Assembly (NCBI GenBank): GCA_032209605.1
Contig: JASFXZ010000009.1
Coordinates: forward strand, 20,013,553 to 20,077,552
Direction: 5' to 3'
Length of the DNA: 64,000 nt
Origin: Mactromeris polynyma
Taxonomy: Eukaryota > Mollusca > Bivalvia > Venerida > Mactridae
The stretch's first letter is position 1, and every line of letters starts with the position of its first letter. The notes under the pieces are model-generated. The model ran no database searches. It was not told the DNA's origin and worked only from the letters and a program-made list of their open reading frames with translations. The translations under genes and the position numbers were made by a program. Shown in pieces: positions 56,268-64,000 of this stretch.

Positions 56268-59200
56268 TTACATGGACACATACACCGTCCGTTTTCGACA
56301 TATCAGTCCAACAGACAAAGCACACCCATCCTGTAAAAGTTTCAAAACACCATAACATTACCGTCAATTGAAACCCAAATTTACGTGTTCAGAAGTTGTT
56401 GTGAGAATTAATGTCCTTTCAAAGTTGTCAGACAAAAACCTATAATGCTCTATTGTTGAATAGGTTAATAATATACACGCTTGGATTAGCCATTGTATTT
56501 TAGTATTATCATATAAGGAATGTAGAAGTGAACAGAAAATGTCACAAACAAAGCGCACAGCCACTCAAAAAGCACAAACAGACATGAACACATTACAAGC
56601 AATGCCTCGATGACATGAAGCGCCCGGCGTACGGGCTTGCTGTCGGTCATATGCCCGTACAGTTTCCCAAATCCTACGGGCCTGGAACCACCCGTATGTG
56701 TCATCTGACCGAGGTATGAAATTGTGCATGCTCAACTTTCAACCACGGGCTATACGGCGCCCATACGTGTTTGGTGTTTTGGCGTACGGAGTTTAAGACG
56801 TTTCAAATTTGTTAAGTTCACTTTCCAACATCAACCATCTTTGTTACCCCACTGATCTGAGGTACAGCAAGAATGTACCATTTGTTTATAGAGTGGTATT
56901 GCTGCAATGTTACTTTAACTCTTCCTACAGAGTTCCCTATCCCTGAAGGCATACTAATATTCATACTACAATACTTACTCTTATTAAACCAGGTAAGGAC
57001 GTCCAGAATTCTATATTTGGAACAATATCTTTCCCTTTAGCACCTTGTTTTAGTTTCATAAAGGAAGCACCAACAATGAGATAAACTGCCAGTAAAACAA
57101 AACATCTGCAAAACAAGAACAATACTTATACTCTATGTATTTTTATAAGGTCAAGGCTGTATTATTATACATGATTGGTACACATCTCTATTTACAATAT
57201 ACAACTAGGTTCGAATCCCGGACGAGGCGTATCCTCCAACTCTGAACACGAATTAATGTGTGAAAGCTGTTAGATGCTTCTGGGAGTAGGCTAGTTCTGT
57301 TTGATAACCCAGGAACACTGGGTTGGTCAACTGATCGCCGTATATATATAAAATACTGTTGAAAAAGGCGTAAAATCCAGAAAACAGAACAAACAACATA
57401 CAACAGAGCGCATGAGATTGTCACGAGTTATCTCCCTTTATATCTTAGAGTTCTCTCCCTTTATATGAAAATTTTCTCCCTTTATATATTTTTGAGTTTT
57501 CTCCCTTTGTATGAGAGTTCTCTCCCTTTATCCATCTTAGAGTTCTCTCCCTGTATCCATTCTATAGTGCGCATTTTGGTGTATTTCTGAAGAGAACTTT
57601 GCGTAAAGTAGGTGTTGAAATATAAAGTATTCATGCTTAGATTTCTTTGTATTTCATGGATATAGTGTGATTTCGTCTGCGGAAAGAAGTCAGGTGTGAA
57701 ACTCGTTGGACTCAATGCTCTATAAATTATACAGGGATAAAGTTAGAGAATCCATGAAGAGATAAAAGGAGAGAACTCTAGACAATCTCCTGTGCAACAG
57801 AGCAGGTATGGAATTTTGTCAGGATCAGAGACTGTGCCGTCATGCGTCTCTTCCTAGAAAACGACGCTAGTAGGACATATGACATGTACATGATTCCATT
57901 CACGCATACGGATGTATGTAGGAATAAGGGCTGACTTGTAATGAGATACAGTTGGACCTCGTTTATGCGATAACCTTCTGTCTGAATACTTGGTATCATC
58001 CGAAATAATTATCAAGTCCCGTGGTATCTTCTGTTGCACGTCGAATGAAAATGGGTTATTCGAAACCGCTTAGTACTCGATATAAAAGATCGGACCCGAT
58101 GAACTCGACTGTACTTTACTTCGCCTTTGCTTTTGTTCAATGCAACACAATGTATATTTCCCTACTTACACAACTAGCAGTACCGATCCAGCACTCAGTC
58201 CGCTACTAAAAGGTACAGGGCACACAGCTGAAGATGTCAGAGTAAAATACTGAAATGATTCATAACAAGAAATTAGCAATACATATTGCAGATGTTGTAT
58301 TAGAAGTGGATTTCGGTAGTGGAAAATGGATTTCGGTAAAGATAACGTACCCCTTATCGAAATGTTAACCAATCCGCGTCAAGGTAACGAACGTTGTTCG
58401 GTTGAAGAAAAGTTGGTTTAATAATAGTTAACGTAAGATTAATTTGGTTTACACAACACTGATATGCAAATGGCAAATCCATGTTAGTACATCTGTGCCG
58501 AAAAATGAACCTTTAGTGGTTTTCCCTCGTCCTATGAGTATGCTTAAGCGACATTATACATATATATTTTCTGTAGTTAATGTATATAAACAGTCCTTTT
58601 ATATTTTGTAAGGAATGACATTCTTGTCAACGAAAATATGCTTTATTTCACTAATTTTGACATGATTTGCATTTATCAAATCATTTAACGCATTACTCTC
58701 TTCTAAGACACCGAATGGCTCTCGGTATAAACTGTTGAATGTGACGATATCTGACGAAATATATACTAGTACACTTACATATTGCGTTGTGGATGTCTCA
58801 CCCTGTACATCTAACTTCGGTGTCGCTTGACTCTCATCACACATCAGAGTTACGTAACTTGTCCTGAAAGAGTTATAGCTCATTGATTTTATCTTGGCTT
58901 CACTTTGACATTTGAGATTGAAACTTTCGTTGTTTATATCATAATCGACTGTTCATTCCGTGTGTATCAGTGTTTAAGTAAGATTCATCCACCCGTTTTT
59001 GAGACAACTTATTTAACATAACAGTTTGGCTCCGTCTTCACAAATTGAGGTTTTCTTTTTCTCAGACCAGATATTTCTTTTCTTCTTTCGTGACAATTAT
59101 GCAGCACCGAGTTTCACCATTTATAGTAATACAGATACTAATGTATTTCTTAATTTAGATTACATACAAGCTCTTTTGGCTCGCATATAAGTTCTTGCAT

Positions 59201-62200
59201 ATTTCAGTTTAAGACATATCTCAACTGAACTATTTTGTTAAAAATGGATAACATACTACATGTAGTACTTGATGCACATTAATCTCACCAGATGGCGCAC
59301 CAGTGTGGGTTAAACATGTATAAGTTGAATAAATTACAAATTGTCTCCCTGACCGAGTGGTTTTAATAGCTGACTTCAAATCACTTGCCCCTCACTGCTG
59401 TAGTTTCGAAAGCCCACCCGGGATGTAGAATTTGTATATGAGGAAGCTATCCAGTTGGCTTATGGAAGGTCGGTGCTTCCACCCTAGTGTCTACCTATGT
59501 CCGGAACAATGCTAGAAAGGGGACCTGTGGTCTACCTGCACCCTAACATCTGAAAAATTCACTACATTTCCCTGGCTGCTTAGGTGAACTGAAAATCCCT
59601 TACAAATACAAATTATCTCCCTTGTATCATTACACCGGTATAATTTACAACGGCAAGTAATTTTGGTAGCATATAACAAAGAAATAATTTCCCAATAAAG
59701 TACTTGAACACTGTAACCCAGTACCTACCTGGTACCGTCCTGACTTGTATACTGTGCCACAACATTCTGTCCATCGTAGTTGAACGTCACTTGATCTGGT
59801 ACACCAATATCATAAAATACGTAATTTGTCGGATCATACTGACATGCCTGGTGTGACAAAATAATTCGTGATTAAACAAAACGGTAAATTTTATTTGTCG
59901 ACAGCATGATATATAAACGTGTGGGGCGGGATGATGAACAGTGCAATTACTTGTGGTTACTTAAATCATAGTGATAGTAGTAAAAAACGATTGATTTTAT
60001 CTTAAAACTTTTTAAACGACCATTACTCGATTGCACATTTTGGTCTGATTTGGTCAATATTCAGATACACACTGTAGGTTAAGACTCTCCTGATTTATAA
60101 ATACTGATATTAAAGAGACCACATTCATTACAATATATACACAAGTGGATATCAGTCAATATACATGTATGTAAATGTCAGTCTATAAGTAGGTAGTTCG
60201 TTTATATTGTTGATAATAGTTCTCACGAAAGCATACATGTATTGAATATTGCACAGATACTCAGTTTGAACTGATTTTCTGACGGGTGTAGTAATCAGTT
60301 ACAGAAATATTCTCATGTCATCTTAATGTCGAGTAATCACCAGTCTGACATCGCGTTGTGCGGTCGTAGGGTTCTTTTGCGCCGAGTTAACGACAACGCG
60401 GCATTTAGATGGCACAAACAGGAATTCGTAGTCAGTTAGCCGTGTCATTTTTCCTGTGGTTTTGATCATAACCGTATAAACCTTGTCATTGGTTGTCTAC
60501 CTTCTTGGTCCCGAATGATTCTCTATTTTAGGAATTATATCTTCAGTAAAATATAGCTATATTATTGCATCAGCGTGGATAGAACCTTTGAAAGGTCGGT
60601 TGTGACTTCTTTATTCAACAATTCATATGCTAAGAGCATACAAACGACAAATTATGAAGTAACAACCTTCTCGATATCACAATTCATAATTTTCTATCCA
60701 TAGTTTTAGCCTTGAATAATACGAGATAGTGAATACAGGAGTCACTACCCGTCTTCCGTACAAACTTTAAACATATTGAAGGTACTTACTGCTACATCTA
60801 CACAACTGACTTCTGTGAATGCTCCACATGGATTGTACGAATACCAGTAAGTATCCGAGGTTGAAGGCAAGTCTTGAAATCTGTATACATGGCATAAGAA
60901 ATTAATCAATGCATGCGTTGAGTACGAATAACCGGTGTCGGCATCCACGCGACTTCATTATTTCTCTCCCTGGAAATATTGAATTCGAGAAGCTGAATCA
61001 TCGTGCACTTACAAATTTATGATTTCAACTTCACGATTGCAATATTTCTTAGAAGAGAAATAATGAAGGGTGAATGTCCCCACCGGTCTTTCGTAGTTAC
61101 GCATCGGAATACTTAACGTTTACTGTAACGTCATAAGATATTTTGATGGCTTTTAGATCCTAACCGCAACTCTGGTAATCATTTAGCGAATTTCCAGATT
61201 TATGTAGGATGAAAACATTAATATTCCTCCTAATAATGAAAATTTAGGCTCAATTACAAGGTAGGTTGCTTTCTAACCCGAAAACATTCTACGTATGGAC
61301 ATTGGTACAGTGTCTTGGCAAGACTCGGTCCGTGTCGTTGACCTTTGTTTATTGACAAGATACGAACCCACACTTGTGATGAATGACATTCTCTATTCGA
61401 CGAATCCGGAATAGCTATACTCCGGATGGGTATAAATGTGGGTATTTCCCTCTAATCACGTGGTACAAACCACAATATACCGTTAACATCGTGCTCGAAT
61501 CACAATGAAAAAAAAAGATGCGTGACTGAACTTCCATTATACCTAAAATTACATTAAAGCGTATTCCGGATTTCGTCTATTCGCTAAAAATGGTTTTCCC
61601 CCGTGGTACTAACACAATTTAATTTTAGATCTATTGAAGTTCTGTTAGACGTTAAATCCTGTCTATAATGTATCCATTGCGATACGATCAAGGTGTTAAC
61701 GGTATATTGTTGATATATTGTGGAATATCCCATATTTATACCAATCCAGAGACGTACTATATCTGTTTGGATAGCTACGTGACTAATTCAAAATTTATTT
61801 ATCAAACAAGTATAACGTTGTATATTCATACATGTATATATGCATACTGTATCATTAAATAAGCATGATATATATTAAGATAATCGCACTTTTATTTACA
61901 CTCACGGTATGTAAATTCAACCTTTGATTTAATTTATACTATACAGAATGAGATGGAAGATGTATTTTATCACGAGATTTGAATATATTAAAGATAGTCT
62001 AAAATGGTAAATATCTCACTGATAGGAGTATTGTGGACATATAAAAATGATAGAAGTGATATACCGCCATTAAACACGCAACTATTTCACTTAGCCTTCA
62101 ATTAAGTCCAAGTTTTAGACGCGTTTTACTGTTACAAATCATTCATCAACAAGAAATTAAACTATGGCCGTGGTATTCATATTTCATAACTGATTAAGTT

Positions 62201-62937
62201 TAGGAAATTATGCTTGAGAATTAAATACAATTATTCCTTTATAACGCCACCGTGTTGACGCGGACACTTTTTAGTAGCGTTTTAATGACGTGGAGTATAT
62301 TTTACGTATTAAAACATGTTCTCCCCTAAATGCGTTCATAATATGACGAGAGGATAAATGAATCTAATTTTACCACCCATATATTATTTATTGCTGTTTG
62401 GGTATCACACCTTTTCAGTTGTCTGCTATACACGGCGGTCAGTTGACCATTTTAGGTACGAATGTTCTTGTTCTTTTGAAAGCCACATGCATCTTTTTCT
62501 CGCATGAAACAATGGACGACGAGGAGTGGGCATAGTGCATGGGGTGCTAAAGGCTAGATCGCTCCACTATATCAAATACTTAAAGTAGAATCAAAGCGCT
62601 GTGTGGGAGCGTACCACCAAAATAGTTCCCATTTAAAATAATCGGACATACAGCCCCCACCGCCCCACTTTTACAGAAAGATGTAGACGACTGCGGGGTG
62701 TATTGTCTTAAATTCGTCTAGTAGAACAATTCGCTCGACCAAAAGGTTTAGCACAAGGCAATAGCATACTTACAAAGCTGTTCCGTCAGTTTTGCTTATC
62801 CTTGTCAGATCTATCATACCGCTGCCATCAGTGAACACACACACACAGTTACTATGTCGTTCACAACTCTTAGATGTCACTAATACTAACTGAATTACAC
62901 AAAGAACACTCACAAGTCCGATTCTTCGAATTTCCAT
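56268..62937 (-). CDS. MRH-domain type I membrane protein, mannose-6-phosphate receptor-like, 7 exons
   Basis: Minus-strand exons are 62937-62774, 60880-60790, 59847-59729, 58863-58779, 58249-58170, 57105-56979 and 56330-56268. All are in phase, giving 242 residues (human cation-dependent receptor: 277). Residues 1-22 are a signal peptide. The MRH lectin domain runs from about 25 to 163, with CVCVFTDGSGMIDLTRI, YWYSYNPCGAFTEVSC and ACQYDPTNYVFYDIG. The four sugar-contact positions of the family can be matched to Gln88, Arg125, Glu147 and Tyr153 or 154. The membrane helix is about 171-194. The tail has GAKGKDIVPNIEFW and SLPGLIRDGC, close to the cytosolic tail of the cation-dependent receptor. 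It is probably a Golgi/endosome sorting receptor for phosphomannosyl or related glycans. Phosphomannose binding itself is inference. Confidence 0.9.
57205..57390 (+). repeat. SINE family B copy in intron 5
   Basis: GTTCGAATCCCGGACGAGGC (B box), CTCCAACTCTGAACACG, then AACACTGGGTTGGTCAACTG, ATCGCCGTATA and TACTGTTGAAAAAGGCGTAA. It is the most complete tail of this family in the window. Confidence 0.75.
57411..57793. mobile_element. Large CACAGGAG-type MITE in intron 5
   Basis: CATGAGATTGTCACGAG faces CTAGACAATCTCCTGTG. GAGTTCTCTCCCTTTATA repeats several times inside the left half. Confidence 0.65.
58312..58510 (+). repeat. Dispersed ~300-bp repeat, copy 5 of 5 (5'-truncated)
   Basis: In intron 4 of the MRH gene. 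GGATTTCGGTAAAGATAACG, GTCAAGGTAACGAACGTTG and CTGATATGCAAATGG match the second half of the family. Confidence 0.7.
59347..59600 (+). repeat. tRNA-Leu-like headed SINE in intron 3
   Basis: The head TGACCGAGTGGTTTTAATAG and TAGTTTCGAAAGCCCACCCG resembles tRNA-Leu. The body (GAGGAAGCTATCCAGTTGGC, GGAAGGTCGGTGCTTCCACC) is a SINE type widespread in molluscs and supports the host assignment. Confidence 0.75.
62395..62460 (-). repeat. SINE family B tail fragment
   Basis: The minus strand reads TGGTCAACTGACCGCCGTGT, the family-B tail. The rest is missing. Confidence 0.5.
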
Positions 62938-63104
62938 CTTAAATTGTTATCCCTTTAGATGGAATGTATATGATTAGTTTAAAATATATTTACATTTGAT
63001 GAGTTCTGGTAATATGAAGGATAGTATTGATATTTTCTGTTTTAATTTGAGGTCGAACCAACGTGGCTATAAGGTCACAGAAATGTGTATTTAATCGATC
63101 AGCC

Positions 63105-63265
63105 AACCGATAAGTTAAATAGTCAGTCAGTAAGTCAATCAATGATTCAGACAATTAATCAACGAATCAATCAGTCAGTTATCAATTTTTTTATAAATAT
63201 AAATCAATCAATTAATCAATCAAATAATCACTTATGTAATCCATCACGTAATCAATAAATCAAGA
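63105..63265. repeat. TCAA/TCAG simple-repeat region
   Basis: Imperfect runs of AATCAATCA, GTCAGTCAG and relatives, upstream of the MRH gene's first exon. Confidence 0.75.
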
Positions 63266-63824
63266 TGTTGTACTTTCTTAATTGTTTGAGATCACTCATG
63301 ACATTCCCAACACCGTATTCTGATTAGTGAGGCTAATATTTCAAAGTAAGACATTTAAAATATTTAATAATCCTGTATGTATACACATCACCGTATCGTT
63401 TTCAAAATTATAATTGATATCAATCGTATGTATCATCACGTGTGTTGTATTGTTATAAATATAGTAGTTGATATAATACTGCAGATATCACCCGGTATTT
63501 GATGTGTTATCATTCGCCATCATATGATAGTACACGGTTTGGTTTGACTATTTTAGGAAGATGACCAATACCTTTCAGCAGTAAACTTGGAAATTGGGGG
63601 AAAATCTAGAAATTGCAGCAAAATTTTAGGAATAAAAGCAGAGGATGTAGTAGCTAATTAATCAGCTACATACATAAATAGTCTGTGAAATAAAGCCTTT
63701 ATCTTTGTCAAATTTTGGCTTAAAACCATAACAGTGTGTGCACAACGCACAATGTTTACTTTAGTAGTGAATATAATTTATATAGAGCGGAGGAGTAGTC
63801 CTTGTTGGATATTATATGTTGGGG

Positions 63825-63960
63825 ACGTAATGGTGTAGCAGCGACGGGCACCTGATTCAGAGGGCGTGGGTTCGAACCCCGACATAAGCAAGATTGTTGT
63901 GCGGTCTTTACAATTCCTGCATTAGGCACGAGTACTGGTAAGACACCCAGGGTGTGATTA
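63825..63960 (+). repeat. tRNA-like SINE copy
   Basis: GTAATGGTGTAGCAGCGACG, CCTGATTCAGAGGGCGTGGG and TTCGAACCCCGACATAAG form an A-box/B-box head. The body is GCATTAGGCACGAGTACTGG and CACCCAGGGTGTGATTAACG. The window ends shortly after. Confidence 0.6.
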
Positions 63961-64000
63961 ACGTAAGTTGTGATTACTGCCATAAGTTGTAATAATTGCA

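Noticed and set aside
56600..56780. Cluster of CCCGTAC/GTACGGG motifs, considered as a regulatory palindrome
   Set aside because: The motifs are short, irregularly spaced and lie in an intron of the MRH gene. No convincing symmetrical structure was found.
58599..58883. 94-codon single-exon gene on the minus strand
   Set aside because: Only the first part is real (exon 4 of the MRH gene, 58863-58779). The rest is read-through into the intron past a good GT donor.

Overview
This window is eukaryotic, AT-rich and repeat-dense. It is most likely a marine mollusc, probably a bivalve. The evidence is spliced genes with GT-AG introns, several tRNA-headed SINE families with mollusc-type bodies, a non-LTR retrotransposon with an APE endonuclease, Tc1-like and pogo-like terminal-inverted-repeat elements, ~166-bp satellites and a fibrinogen-related pseudogene. 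There are no operons, prokaryotic signals or CRISPR arrays. The species assignment is inference.

Three genes could be assembled exon by exon with consistent intron phases. (1) A minus-strand gene, 39802 down to 26532, has 4 exons and 203 codons before the stop. It encodes a small type II membrane protein: cytosolic tail, one membrane helix, a threonine-rich stalk built by a 24-bp coding minisatellite, and a DUF4430 (transcobalamin C-terminal-like) domain. (2) A plus-strand aldo-keto reductase gene, 45097-54206, has 8 exons, 348 residues and a complete D/Y/K/H catalytic tetrad. (3) A minus-strand gene, 62937 down to 56268, has 7 exons and 242 residues. It encodes an MRH-domain, mannose-6-phosphate-receptor-like type I membrane protein. 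Genes 2 and 3 converge on a ~1-kb array of a 25-bp satellite (54.8-55.8 kb).

The window is organised as a large, ageing direct segmental duplication. Positions 1-18.6 kb (copy A) match 32.66-51.4 kb (copy B) in the same order and orientation, interrupted by copy-specific insertions and deletions. Copy A keeps exon 1 of a paralogue of gene 1 (9899-10078; its later exons would lie left of the window) and only a broken aldo-keto reductase relic (exon 2 with a nonsense codon, plus exon 5). Copy B keeps the intact genes. Both copies contain the same degraded LINE, each damaged differently.

The most striking mobile element is at 840-4047 in copy A. It is a ~3.2-kb Foldback-like element whose inverted ends are tandem arrays of a short AAGACTTTTCAACCCC-type unit. 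A 9-bp direct repeat flanks it, and the empty site survives in copy B. Between the copies (18.6-32.6 kb) lie a fibrinogen-domain pseudogene broken only at two Trp codons, a Tc1-like transposase relic, a 40-bp-arm hairpin, an unidentified 87-bp repeat block and the 3' exons of gene 1. The aldo-keto reductase introns hold nested TIR elements, a 738-bp uninterrupted GTGA microsatellite and a TTCG-rich minisatellite.

Stretches not listed as features (for example 1021-3800 apart from the listed repeats, 10.6-11.6 kb, 18.6-19.29 kb, 28.45-30.0 kb, 30.4-32.3 kb, 43.2-44.4 kb, 61.0-62.7 kb) are AT-rich non-coding DNA in which I see no supportable gene.
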